Shown here piece by piece: positions 42,287 through 51,695 of a stretch of DNA of 64,000 bases (its first letter is position 1; every line of letters starts with the position of its first letter). The notes under the pieces are model-generated. The model saw only the letters and a list, made by a program, of their open reading frames with translations, did no database searches and was not told the DNA's origin. Origin of the DNA: JBMHDW01 sp049889175 (GTDB taxonomy: Bacteria; Pseudomonadota; Gammaproteobacteria; Comchoanobacterales; Comchoanobacteraceae); the NCBI GenBank assembly GCA_049889175.1, contig JBMHDW010000007.1:62001-126000 (forward strand). The letters run 5' to 3'. Both the position numbers and the translations under genes were made by a program.

Positions 42287-43571
42287 TCAAGTTTGTTATC
42301 GAGGTATTGACCAGCCAGAACCATGGACACTAGCGTCTTATCAAAAGTTAGGCGGCTATCAAGTTTGGCAAAAAATATTATCGGGTCAGCTAAACCATGA
42401 TGATTGTCTTGAGCAAGTGAAAACATCACAACTTAGAGGTCGTGGTGGTGCTGGGTTCTTAACGGGCATTAAATTAGGATTTATGCAGCGATCCAAGCCT
42501 GGGCAGAAGTATTTGGTATGTAATTCTGATGAAGGTGAGCCAGGGACTTGTAAAGATGGTCTTATTCTTCAGGACAACCCCCATCAGGTCTTAGAAGGTA
42601 TGTTGATTGCAGCATGGCTCATTGGTGCCGATGTGATTTATAATTACATGCGTGGAGAATTTCTCATTCAGTACGAGCGAATGGAGGCAGCCGTTCGAGA
42701 GGCTACGGAAGCGGGATTTCTTGGTCAGAAAGGGCAATCGAATGGTTCACAATTTATTTGTCATCAAATTCTAGGTGCTGGTGCATACATTGTTGGTGAA
42801 GAAACAGCCATGCTTGAAAGCCTAGAAGGAAAGCGTGCTTACCCAAGATTTAAGCCACCGTTTCCAGCGCAACATGGTTTATATGGTTGCCCAACCACGG
42901 TCAGTAATACTGAAACCCTCGCTTCATTACCTGTGATCTTAGCTACCAGCGGCCAAGCTTTTTCATCACAAGCAAAAACAGAAGGCGGTACAAAGATATT
43001 TTGTCTCTCTGGACATGTCAAAACGCCATGTGTGGTTGAGGTTCCGTTGGGGCTTACGTTTGAAGCGTTGTTGAATTATGCAGGTGGTATGCGTTCAGAT
43101 GCTAAGGTGAAAGCAGTTATACCTGGTGGTAGTTCTATGAAAGTATTAACAGGAGAAGAGGTTAAAGGCCTTGTGTTTGATTATGATTCATTACAAAAAG
43201 CTGGCTCTGCATTGGGAACAGGCGCAATCATTGTCATGGATGAGCATACATGTATGGTTGATGCATTATTAAATATTATGCATTTTTATGATGAGGAATC
43301 ATGTGGTCAATGTACACCTTGTCGAGAAGGATCGGGTTGGGTATATCGCTCTTTGAAGCAAATTAAAGCTGGTAAATATGTTGATTTAGATGCATTAATC
43401 AAGATTAATCAACAAGTAGAGGGCCGCACTATTTGTGCTTTTGGCGAAGCATTTACTTGGCCAGTAACAAGTTTTATCACGAAATTTAGAAGTGAATTTG
43501 AATATTTTATGAAGCATGGTACATCTCAAGTTAAAACAGCACACCTGGGTATGTCATGGGGGACAGTATGA
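42279..43571 (+). CDS. nuoF: NADH-quinone oxidoreductase subunit F
   Basis: The 51-kDa-type subunit, 430 residues: binds NADH and FMN and carries cluster N3. GRGGAGFLTGIKLGFM for NADH, YLVCNSDEGEPGTCKD for FMN, GAGAYIVGEETAMLESLEGK, and the N3 ligands ESCGQCTPCREGSGW plus a later Cys in GRTICAFGEA. Start at ATG 42279 after CAGGAGA inside nuoE. It overlaps nuoG by 4. Confidence 0.96.
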   Translation: MINQVCYRGIDQPEPWTLASYQKLGGYQVWQKILSGQLNHDDCLEQVKTSQLRGRGGAGFLTGIKLGFMQRSKPGQKYLVCNSDEGEPGTCKDGLILQDNPHQVLEGMLIAAWLIGADVIYNYMRGEFLIQYERMEAAVREATEAGFLGQKGQSNGSQFICHQILGAGAYIVGEETAMLESLEGKRAYPRFKPPFPAQHGLYGCPTTVSNTETLASLPVILATSGQAFSSQAKTEGGTKIFCLSGHVKTPCVVEVPLGLTFEALLNYAGGMRSDAKVKAVIPGGSSMKVLTGEEVKGLVFDYDSLQKAGSALGTGAIIVMDEHTCMVDALLNIMHFYDEESCGQCTPCREGSGWVYRSLKQIKAGKYVDLDALIKINQQVEGRTICAFGEAFTWPVTSFITKFRSEFEYFMKHGTSQVKTAHLGMSWGTV

Positions 43572-45814
43572 CAGACACCATAACGTTTGAACTTAATGGA
43601 CGTAAGGTACAGGCCACTCCTGGTGAAACCATTATCGAGGTTGCCGATCGTGAAGGTGTTTATATTCCTCGGTTTTGTTATCATCCATCGCTAACAGTCG
43701 CTGCAAATTGTCGTATGTGTTTGGTTGATGGTGGGGGTAAAAAGCCACTTGCTGCCTGTGCAACACCAGTCACTGAGGGTATGAGTATTGATACCAAGTC
43801 GAAAAAAACACAATCATATCAAAAAGACATTATGTCATTTTTACTCATTAACCATCCCTTGGATTGTCCTATTTGTGACCAAGGGGGGGAATGCGGCTTA
43901 CAAGATTATGCAATGTCTCATGGGCAAGGGACGACATCTTATGCTTTTGAGAAAAGGGCTGTTGAAAGTGAGAATCTAGGCCCGTTTATTGATACGCACA
44001 TGACACGTTGTATTCATTGCACACGTTGTGTTCGTTTTGGGATTGAGCATGGTGGTATTCAAGAACTTGGTGTGATGAACCGTGGTGAAAATGCAGCTAT
44101 TTCAACCTATCTTAGTCAAGGGGTGTCTTCTGAGATTTCAGGTAATATGATTGATTTATGTCCCGTTGGCGCTTTAACATCAAAGCCATTTAAGTATCTG
44201 GAACGATCTTGGTCATTGAAAGCAGCACAAACGCTAGCACCACACGATTGTGTCGGAACCTCGATTAATGTTCACTCTATTCAGCGCGATCATCCGGATG
44301 CGTCTATTGTTCGTGTTGTTCCTGCATTATCCGAAACGAACCAATGGATCAGCGATCGTGATCGCTTTGCTTATGATGGTTTAAATCATCAGCGGTTAAA
44401 GCATCCCATGGTTCTTGAGGATGGTCATTGGAAAGAAGTATCTTGGCAGCGTGCTTTGGATGTTATTTACCAACAACTATCAACCATTATTGCTGATCAT
44501 GGTGAAGATTCGTGGGGGTGCTTAGCGCATCCATCCAGCACAATGGAAGAATTTTATGTGCTTCAACAGTGGGCGCGCGGACTTGGTACACCTCATATCG
44601 ATCATGGTTTGCATACACCTTATTCCAGTTCTAGTTATCGATTACCACGCTTTAATCAAGTCAACTGGGATAGTGCACAACATCTTTGGGTGATTGGCGG
44701 TTCGCCAAGACAAGCTCAACCCATGGTCATGCATCGTATTCGACAAAGAGTTTCTGGTGGAGCCGTTCTAACAGCAACACGTTTTACGCAAGAACATTGG
44801 CATTGCCCTGTGACGCATGATCACTATGTGCATCCTAATGAATTAATGACATCAATTAAAGCAACATTATCTGATATGGATGAAAAAACACGTCAGAACA
44901 CACTTGTTATTTTCAGTGCTGACCTTGAAGGGCACCCTGAGCATCAAAGCATAAAAGCACTGATACACGAAGAGACAGAAATGTCTTATTGCTCTCTGAC
45001 ATTAGGTGCAAACCAAAATGGTGCTGCTGCAATGATGTGTCTTCCAGAGGGTAATGATGATCTAAAGGGTAAAACCGTGCATCAAATGCTTAAAGAACCT
45101 TTGAGCGCTTATTGGTTACATGGTGTTAATCCATTAAAAGATTGCCACCAAGGAAAAAGTTATTGTGATTTACTTAAAGATAGATTTGTTGTTGCTGTTC
45201 ACACGCATGATCTTTCGGAATTAAGGCAAGTCGCAAATGTCATGTTACCCATGGCATCATTTGCAGAGCAATCGGGGACAACCATTAATTATCTCGGTGA
45301 TAAATCTCAGTTCCGTGCAGCAATCTTACCACCTGGAGAGGCCAAAACTTCCTGGAAAATATACTGCGTTTTAGCAGATTATTGGTCGTTGTCAGGCTGG
45401 GATTATGCTCATATCGATGATGTTCGTGCATCAATGAAAGATATTCTACCTATCCAACCATCAGAGTGGTTATCAGACGAGACTTTAAATCATGCGAGCG
45501 ACATTCAAATGGTTGTGGAGTCACCAGGCATGTGTATTGATGAAGTGAGTCGACAAAGTCCAGCATGTCAGAAAACATTAAGAACACAATCCAAAATCAT
45601 GATTCATCCAAAGACAGCAAAGAGTTACCAAATAAGCGAAGAAGACAAGGTTCGCCTGACCATAAGAAATGAAAAGATAACTGTCAAAGTAATGATGTCA
45701 GAGCAGATGCCTGAGCATGTTATATCTGGACATTTATCACTTGAATCAATGAGCAAATCTGGATTAGGTATTGTACATGTAAGTCGACTGGAGGTTGCTC
45801 ATGATACTGCTTAA
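43568..45814 (+). CDS. nuoG: NADH-quinone oxidoreductase subunit G
   Basis: The 75-kDa-type subunit, 748 residues. N-terminal ferredoxin domain for cluster N1b (RFCYHPSLTVAANCRMCLV), the His-Cys ligands of N5 (HPLDCPICDQGGECGLQDYA), and N4 (THMTRCIHCTRCVRFG and DLCPVGALT). The rest is a molybdopterin-oxidoreductase-like fold without cofactor. It is shorter than E. coli NuoG (908) and near the length of mitochondrial forms. The ATG at 43568 follows GGGGGA. Overlaps nuoH by 14 bases. Confidence 0.95.
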   Translation: MTDTITFELNGRKVQATPGETIIEVADREGVYIPRFCYHPSLTVAANCRMCLVDGGGKKPLAACATPVTEGMSIDTKSKKTQSYQKDIMSFLLINHPLDCPICDQGGECGLQDYAMSHGQGTTSYAFEKRAVESENLGPFIDTHMTRCIHCTRCVRFGIEHGGIQELGVMNRGENAAISTYLSQGVSSEISGNMIDLCPVGALTSKPFKYLERSWSLKAAQTLAPHDCVGTSINVHSIQRDHPDASIVRVVPALSETNQWISDRDRFAYDGLNHQRLKHPMVLEDGHWKEVSWQRALDVIYQQLSTIIADHGEDSWGCLAHPSSTMEEFYVLQQWARGLGTPHIDHGLHTPYSSSSYRLPRFNQVNWDSAQHLWVIGGSPRQAQPMVMHRIRQRVSGGAVLTATRFTQEHWHCPVTHDHYVHPNELMTSIKATLSDMDEKTRQNTLVIFSADLEGHPEHQSIKALIHEETEMSYCSLTLGANQNGAAAMMCLPEGNDDLKGKTVHQMLKEPLSAYWLHGVNPLKDCHQGKSYCDLLKDRFVVAVHTHDLSELRQVANVMLPMASFAEQSGTTINYLGDKSQFRAAILPPGEAKTSWKIYCVLADYWSLSGWDYAHIDDVRASMKDILPIQPSEWLSDETLNHASDIQMVVESPGMCIDEVSRQSPACQKTLRTQSKIMIHPKTAKSYQISEEDKVRLTIRNEKITVKVMMSEQMPEHVISGHLSLESMSKSGLGIVHVSRLEVAHDTA

Positions 45815-46811
45815 ATTGTTGTTTAGTTTTATTATTATCATGGTTGTCATTGGTGCTGTTGCTTATTTAACTACGGCAGAACGAAAGATTATAGGGTACA
45901 TGCAATGTCGTATTGGCCCTAATCGTGTTGGTTTTCATGGTATTTTACAACCATTGGCAGATGGAATTAAATTTATCTGTAAAGAGCTCATTTACCCTAA
46001 AAAATCCAGCTTTTATATGTTTGTTTTAGCTCCTATATTTTCTTTTGTGCCTGCTATGTTAGTTTGGTCAGTGATACCATTTGACCAATGGAATGGAACT
46101 TCATGGGTAATAGCCGATATCAATGTTGGTGTGCTCTTTATTTTAGCCATGACATCACTGGGTGCTTATGGTGTGTTTGCGGCAGGATGGGCATCAAACT
46201 CAAAGTATGCGCTCATGGGTTCCATGAGAATGGTTGCCCAGGTGATTGCTTATGAAATAGCCATGGGTTTTGCACTAGTTGGTGTTATTATGGCTGCTGG
46301 CAGCATGAACTTGACCACGGTTGTGTTAAAACAGTCAGGTGGTGTAGCTCATTGGTATATTTGGCCATTGTTACCATTATTCATTGTTTACTGGATTGCT
46401 GCATTAGCTGAAACAAACCGTGCTCCCTTTGATGTTGCTGAGGGTGAGGCTGAGATAGTTGCTGGTTTTCATGTAGAATACTCAGGCATTATGTTTGCGC
46501 TTTTCTTCATTGCTGAGTATGCCAACATGATTCTTATGTCAACGTTAGCAAGTTTGTTTTTCCTGGGTGGCTGGCATAGTCCTTTTGAGGGTATTCCTGG
46601 TTTATCATGGGTCTTTCAATGGGTGCCAGGACTGTGTTGGTTGTTGCTAAAGATTGCTTTTCTGTTATTTACTTATCTGTGGTTTAGAGCTACATTCCCA
46701 AGATACCGCTATGACCAAATCATGAGTATGGGATGGAAAGTACTGATCCCTGTTGCACTGGTCTGGTTGCCTGTTATTGTTTTAATGGTTGAATTTAAGG
46801 TGATAGTATGA
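45801..46811 (+). CDS. nuoH: NADH-quinone oxidoreductase subunit H
   Basis: Membrane subunit that forms the quinone channel with B and D; 336 residues and about eight helices. Family motifs: TAERKIIGYMQCRIGPNRVG, LQPLADGIKFICKE, SMRMVAQVIAYEIAMG and ETNRAPFDVAEGEAEIVAGF. The ATG 45801 follows CTGGAGG; upstream in-frame TTG less likely. Overlaps nuoG and, by 4 bases, nuoI. Confidence 0.95.
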   Translation: MILLKLLFSFIIIMVVIGAVAYLTTAERKIIGYMQCRIGPNRVGFHGILQPLADGIKFICKELIYPKKSSFYMFVLAPIFSFVPAMLVWSVIPFDQWNGTSWVIADINVGVLFILAMTSLGAYGVFAAGWASNSKYALMGSMRMVAQVIAYEIAMGFALVGVIMAAGSMNLTTVVLKQSGGVAHWYIWPLLPLFIVYWIAALAETNRAPFDVAEGEAEIVAGFHVEYSGIMFALFFIAEYANMILMSTLASLFFLGGWHSPFEGIPGLSWVFQWVPGLCWLLLKIAFLLFTYLWFRATFPRYRYDQIMSMGWKVLIPVALVWLPVIVLMVEFKVIV

Positions 46812-47362
46812 TGATTCTTCCTTACATTCCATTGTTTTTGGTCATTATGATCGCCGTGGGCATCTATTATGCACGTCATATACCATGGGTAAGAAATCTA
46901 TTTCTTTTGGACTTTTTAAAGGGTTTGGGCGTTACAGCAAAAGAACTCGTTACTCCTAAAAAAACCATTCAATATCCTGAAGAATCTTTACCATTGTCAC
47001 CAAGATTTAGAGGGTTATTAGCATTAAGAAAATACGAAAATGGAGAAGAACGTTGTATTGCTTGCCGTTTGTGTGAATCCGTTTGTCCTGCATTAGCGAT
47101 TACCATTGAATCGGCACCAAGAGATGATGGGACAAGGCGAACCACACGATTTGACATTGATGTCTTCAAATGTGTTAATTGTGGTTTATGTGAAGAAGCA
47201 TGTCCTGTGGATTCAATAGTATGTACGCCTGTAGCTCACTATCATATCGTGAAACGTGGTGATAATATTCTTTCGAAACAGCAATTACTCGCTCTAGGCG
47301 ATGCTTATGAGCAAGATATTCAGAAAGCCAGACGTGCAGATCAGGAGGGCGAACGTGAATAG
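46808..47362 (+). CDS. nuoI: NADH-quinone oxidoreductase subunit I
   Basis: The 23-kDa-type subunit with clusters N6a and N6b; 184 residues. Two 4Fe-4S motifs: CIACRLCESVCP and CVNCGLCEEACPVDS. The first 22 residues form a hydrophobic helix (ILPYIPLFLVIMIAVGIYYA) absent from the usual, about 160-residue NuoI, which begins near FLLDFLKGLGVTAKEL. The ATG in an ATGA overlap with nuoH supports this longer start; a TTG at 46906 could give the standard length. Confidence 0.92.
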   Translation: MMILPYIPLFLVIMIAVGIYYARHIPWVRNLFLLDFLKGLGVTAKELVTPKKTIQYPEESLPLSPRFRGLLALRKYENGEERCIACRLCESVCPALAITIESAPRDDGTRRTTRFDIDVFKCVNCGLCEEACPVDSIVCTPVAHYHIVKRGDNILSKQQLLALGDAYEQDIQKARRADQEGERE

Positions 47363-47948
47363 CTTAACAGTGTTTTTTGACATTATAGCCAGTGTTATTG
47401 TTGTTATGGCTGGATGTTGTGTGTGTGGGCAGCATCCCGTTCGATCTGCGTTTTTATTGGTGGGATGTTTTGTATTAGCTGGTGTATTGTGGTTAATGAT
47501 GCATGCAGAATTTCTCGGGTTAGCACTGATTTTTGTGTATGTAGGTGCTGTGATGACATTATTTTTATTTGTCATTATGATGGTTGATCAACAAGCTCAG
47601 CGGGCTCTTAAACGATCTTGGTTCGTGATGAGTATTGTTGGGTTAATGGTGCTTATTGCATTGGTCGTGATTATAACCCATAAGAATGCTCTTTGGGCTT
47701 CTGTACCAGGTGTCGAGAAAACTTGGACAGATAACGTGGTGATGCTCGGTAAGCAACTTTATACCGATTATTTTGTGCCATTTCAACTAGCTGGTGTGCT
47801 ACTTCTTGCTGCCATCGTCGCTGCTATTGGGTTGGTCCACCGGGGACCAGACCAGCGAGTTAAACAACAAGTCATTCGTGATCAAATCAATCGATCATCT
47901 CAATCGGTTATCACCAAAGTCTCTGATATACAAAAGGGGAGCTTATGA
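47355..47948 (+). CDS. nuoJ: NADH-quinone oxidoreductase subunit J
   Basis: Membrane subunit of 197 residues and five helices; contains the pi-bulge helix motif around LALIFVYVGAVMTLFLFVIM. Start GTG 47355 after a strong AGGAGG, inside the last codons of nuoI. Overlaps nuoK by 4 bases. Confidence 0.92.
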   Translation: MNSLTVFFDIIASVIVVMAGCCVCGQHPVRSAFLLVGCFVLAGVLWLMMHAEFLGLALIFVYVGAVMTLFLFVIMMVDQQAQRALKRSWFVMSIVGLMVLIALVVIITHKNALWASVPGVEKTWTDNVVMLGKQLYTDYFVPFQLAGVLLLAAIVAAIGLVHRGPDQRVKQQVIRDQINRSSQSVITKVSDIQKGSL

Positions 47949-48250
47949 TTCCTATCGAACATATCATGATTTTTTCATCGGTATTATGGTTGCTTGGTTT
48001 ATTGGGTGTGATCATTAATCGACAGAACGTAATTATGATTCTGATGAGCTTAGAGGTGATGTTTTTAGCTGTTAATTCGGGGTTAATTGGTATTGATCAA
48101 TGGATGGGCCAACACAGTGGCCAGCTGATGGTCATTTTTACACTCACCATTGCTGCAGCAGAAGCTGCTATTGCATTGGCTATTTTTATCTTAATTTACC
48201 GTCAGTATCATCGCGTCGATACTGAAGCATTAGAAACATTGAAAGGATAA
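47945..48250 (+). CDS. nuoK: NADH-quinone oxidoreductase subunit K
   Basis: A 101-residue, three-helix subunit of the proton-pumping arm. Motif VIMILMSLEVMFLAVNSGLI carries the conserved membrane Glu, and AAAEAAIALAIFILIYR the second. Begins in an ATGA overlap with nuoJ; nuoL starts one base after its stop. Confidence 0.94.
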   Translation: MIPIEHIMIFSSVLWLLGLLGVIINRQNVIMILMSLEVMFLAVNSGLIGIDQWMGQHSGQLMVIFTLTIAAAEAAIALAIFILIYRQYHRVDTEALETLKG

Positions 48251-48251
48251 T

Positions 48252-50213
48252 ATGCAAGCGTTAGTAGCCCCCATAGCATTTTTATGTTTATGCTCTCCGT
48301 TAATTGGTGCTGTTAGTGCCATGATTTTAGGTAAGGATATGGGCAATAAGGGGGTGCATATTATTACCATTATGGGTATTGCCATTGCATGGGTCTTGTC
48401 CTTATTACTCTTTAAGATTATGTTTTTTGATTTGGCCAGTAATAGCTCTGTATCATTTATATGGTGGCATTGGTTAAGTATTGGTCAGATTGACTGGACA
48501 CTAGGGGGTACTATTGATCGACTTGCTGTTATTATGATGGTGGTTGTATTGTCTGTATCCTTGATGGTTCATATCTACAGCATAGGCTATATGGCGGGTG
48601 ATCCACATCAACCAAGATTTTTTGGCTTGGTTTCGATGTTTACCTTTGCGATGCTGTTATTGGTTTATGCCAATAATTTTCTACAACTCTTTATGGGGTG
48701 GGAAGGTGTTGGTGTTGTTTCGTACTTATTGATTGGTTTTTGGCGTCATAAACAAGATGCTGCGAATGGCAGCTTCAAAGCGTTCATTGTGAATAGAGTT
48801 GGCGATTTAGGCTTGATTGTAGGTGTCATGTTGACGATGACTTATGCGAGTAATTTAAGCTACAGTGCTATTCTCACGACAGATACATTAACATCATTAA
48901 GTCAAACATCATTATCATTGGGACCACTGGGTAGTGTTTCAGTTGTTGAAGCAATAGCATTTTGTTTGTTTATTGGTGCGATGGGTAAATCTGCTCAAAT
49001 ACCGCTACATGTCTGGCTTCCAGAATCAATGGCTGGTCCAACGCCTATCTCAGCGCTTATCCATGCTGCAACAATGGTCACCGCAGGTGTTTATTTGGTG
49101 GTTCGTTTGGCACCATTGTATGATTTAGCAGAGGTTACCCGTTCTATTATTTTGATCTTAAGTGCTTCTGGGGCATTATGGCTTGGTTTAGCTGGTTGTG
49201 TAAAAAAAGATATCAAGCAAGTAGTCGCTTATTCAACATTAAGTCAATTAGGTTACATGATGGCTGCTACGGCTGCTTCAGCATATTCTTTAGCAATGTT
49301 TCATTTAGTAACGCATGCCTTTTTCAAATCATTATTATTTCTAGGTGCTGGTGCTGTCATTGTGGGTATGGGGCATGAGCAACGCATTGATCGAATGGGT
49401 GGTTTATTTAGAGCGATGCCAGTCGTGGCCATCTGTTTTTTAATCGGTTCATTGGCATTAATGGCTCTACCACCATTAGCAGGGTTTTTCTCAAAAGATG
49501 GCATCATTGAGGTCGTTAAAATAAGTCAATTATGGGGGAGCTCATATGCTTATTGGTGTCTTTATATTGGTGCAGGGGTTACTGCATTTTACAGTATAAG
49601 ACTGTACTATTGCGTGTTTCATGGACCCAAAAAGACTGATCTCAAACATGCTGTTGGTCCCACATTGTGGATGCCCCTAGTCCTATTATCCATTCCAAGT
49701 ATGATCATTGGTTATTATTTAGCGCCGTGGATAGCACAAGATTTTCTCAACATTCAGTCTGGTTCTTATGCACAATCAATCTCAGCTGTCTATCATCATT
49801 TACAGCACCCAATGGATATGATGCTTTCTATATGGGCTCATCTTGATGCACCCATTTACTTAGTTTCTATTGTGACATTAATGACATGGTCAATGTATCA
49901 TTTTGGTTGGTATCGTTTGTTTGTTCGACCACTACGGTGGCTATCTATTGTTCTGGAGAATAACTATTTTATTGATGCCTTGTATCTAAAAACATGGGTG
50001 CCTTTAATGCGTGGTTTGTCATGGGTTTGTTATCGTCTAGGGGATCAAATGATCATTGAGAAAGGTCTGATAGGTTCTTTTGTTGGTGTCATTCGATGGA
50101 GTTATCAGCGCTTTGCTTATTTACAAAGTGGTCGAGTCACACATTATGTTCTGTGGATGTTCATAGGGTTAATGTCTATATTGATCAGTGCGATCTTATG
50201 GTTGGGAGTTTAA
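48252..50213 (+). CDS. nuoL: NADH-quinone oxidoreductase subunit L
   Basis: The largest antiporter-like pump subunit, 653 residues and about 16 helices. Motifs: GWEGVGVVSYLLIGFW with the key Glu, SAQIPLHVWLPESMAGPTPI, ALIHAATMVTAGVYLVVR, and KKDIKQVVAYSTLSQLGYM with the conserved Lys. The C-terminal amphipathic lateral helix is present (about 500-560). Normal length. Confidence 0.96.
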   Translation: MQALVAPIAFLCLCSPLIGAVSAMILGKDMGNKGVHIITIMGIAIAWVLSLLLFKIMFFDLASNSSVSFIWWHWLSIGQIDWTLGGTIDRLAVIMMVVVLSVSLMVHIYSIGYMAGDPHQPRFFGLVSMFTFAMLLLVYANNFLQLFMGWEGVGVVSYLLIGFWRHKQDAANGSFKAFIVNRVGDLGLIVGVMLTMTYASNLSYSAILTTDTLTSLSQTSLSLGPLGSVSVVEAIAFCLFIGAMGKSAQIPLHVWLPESMAGPTPISALIHAATMVTAGVYLVVRLAPLYDLAEVTRSIILILSASGALWLGLAGCVKKDIKQVVAYSTLSQLGYMMAATAASAYSLAMFHLVTHAFFKSLLFLGAGAVIVGMGHEQRIDRMGGLFRAMPVVAICFLIGSLALMALPPLAGFFSKDGIIEVVKISQLWGSSYAYWCLYIGAGVTAFYSIRLYYCVFHGPKKTDLKHAVGPTLWMPLVLLSIPSMIIGYYLAPWIAQDFLNIQSGSYAQSISAVYHHLQHPMDMMLSIWAHLDAPIYLVSIVTLMTWSMYHFGWYRLFVRPLRWLSIVLENNYFIDALYLKTWVPLMRGLSWVCYRLGDQMIIEKGLIGSFVGVIRWSYQRFAYLQSGRVTHYVLWMFIGLMSILISAILWLGV

Positions 50214-50216
50214 GCC

Positions 50217-51695
50217 ATGCTAAGTTTGTTACTTTTATTCACAGTCAGTGGTGCCATAACTTGCTGGCTATTGCCTAGATGGTCCAGTTTTTTAGGGATG
50301 AGTTTTGGTTTCTCTATTTTAGCCATTATGTTGTACCAGCATCAATGGTTTGATGCATTGCATGGTTATCAATGGCAAGAAAGTTATTCTTGGTTAAGTC
50401 AGTTTGGCTTGAGTTTATCCTTTGCGATTGATGGTATCAGTTGGGTGATGATGTTATTAACCGCATTTATTTTTGCATGTTTACTGATGTTAACACCACA
50501 ACTAGAACAACGTTTTATCGCTAGCTATGTGGCATTATTGTTGCTGTTAGAAGCATGTCTGCTCGGCATGTTTATGGCTAAAGATGCATTGATGTTCTTT
50601 GTGTTTTACGAAGCTTCACTAATACCCATTTATTTATTGATGGGTATATGGGGTGGAAAGCGTAGATCATTTGCAGCAGTTAAACTTTTTATCTTTACCT
50701 TTTTAGGGTCGACATTTTTCTTGGTAGCCTTATTGTATTTAGGTATACAAGCAGGAACTTTTGATTTAAGTGACTGGCATCATCTTGATTTAAGTCTCAG
50801 TCAACAGCAATGGATCTTTTGGGCAATGATGGCTTCATTTATGGTCAAAATACCCATGATGCCAGTTCATACCTGGCTGCCAGATGCTCACTCAGAAGCG
50901 CCAACAGCTGGTTCTGTTATTTTAGCTGCCATCATGCTGAAGATGGGAAGCTATGGTATTTTACGATTTATTATGCCCATAGTACCACAAGCTGCTGTTT
51001 ATTTTGCGCCGCTCATGATTCTATTGTCATTGATTGCAATTGTATACATTGGGTTTGCTGCATTTGCTCAAAAGGATATCAAACGTCTTATTGCGTATTC
51101 TTCAATAGCTCATATGGGCTTTGTGACTTTGGGCTTATTTATTGTGATGATGGTCGCAAAACACCATGCTGATGCAGGGTTATTGGCGATGAATGGTGCA
51201 TTGGTACAGATGGTAGGACATGCTTTTGGTTCGGGGGCATTATTTTTAGTATTTGGTATGATTTACCAACGAATTCAAACACGTCAAATGGACGAAATTA
51301 AAGGTCTTGCTCAAATCATGCCAATGGCTGCAGTTGCATTTCTAATCTTTTCATTGAGTAATGTGGCTGTTCCAGGAACGGCTGGATTTGTGGGTGAGTT
51401 TTCAGTTTTAATGAGTTTGGCACAAGTGCAATGGTATGGTTGGGCATTGATTGCAGCCCTAACAATGGTTCTTACTGCTGTGTATACTTTATGGATGTAT
51501 AGGCGTGTCTTTATGGGGCCATTAGGTTCCCAGTTTGAAGGGCATCAGCTTCAAGATTTGCAACCAAGAGAGTTAATGGTCATTGCCTTTTTGGTGATTG
51601 CAGTATTGGGTTTGGGACTGTATCCGCAATGGTTATGGCAGATGGTTGAGGTGCCAGCTACAGCATTAATTGAAAGCATAAAGGTAGGGCTATAA
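50217..51695 (+). CDS. nuoM: NADH-quinone oxidoreductase subunit M
   Basis: Second antiporter-like pump subunit, 492 residues and about 14 helices. FVFYEASLIPIYLLMGIWGG contains the key Glu; MVKIPMMPVHTWLPDAHSEA and AQKDIKRLIAYSSIAHMGFV are family signatures. Three bases after nuoL; its stop overlaps nuoN (TAATG). Confidence 0.96.
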   Translation: MLSLLLLFTVSGAITCWLLPRWSSFLGMSFGFSILAIMLYQHQWFDALHGYQWQESYSWLSQFGLSLSFAIDGISWVMMLLTAFIFACLLMLTPQLEQRFIASYVALLLLLEACLLGMFMAKDALMFFVFYEASLIPIYLLMGIWGGKRRSFAAVKLFIFTFLGSTFFLVALLYLGIQAGTFDLSDWHHLDLSLSQQQWIFWAMMASFMVKIPMMPVHTWLPDAHSEAPTAGSVILAAIMLKMGSYGILRFIMPIVPQAAVYFAPLMILLSLIAIVYIGFAAFAQKDIKRLIAYSSIAHMGFVTLGLFIVMMVAKHHADAGLLAMNGALVQMVGHAFGSGALFLVFGMIYQRIQTRQMDEIKGLAQIMPMAAVAFLIFSLSNVAVPGTAGFVGEFSVLMSLAQVQWYGWALIAALTMVLTAVYTLWMYRRVFMGPLGSQFEGHQLQDLQPRELMVIAFLVIAVLGLGLYPQWLWQMVEVPATALIESIKVGL

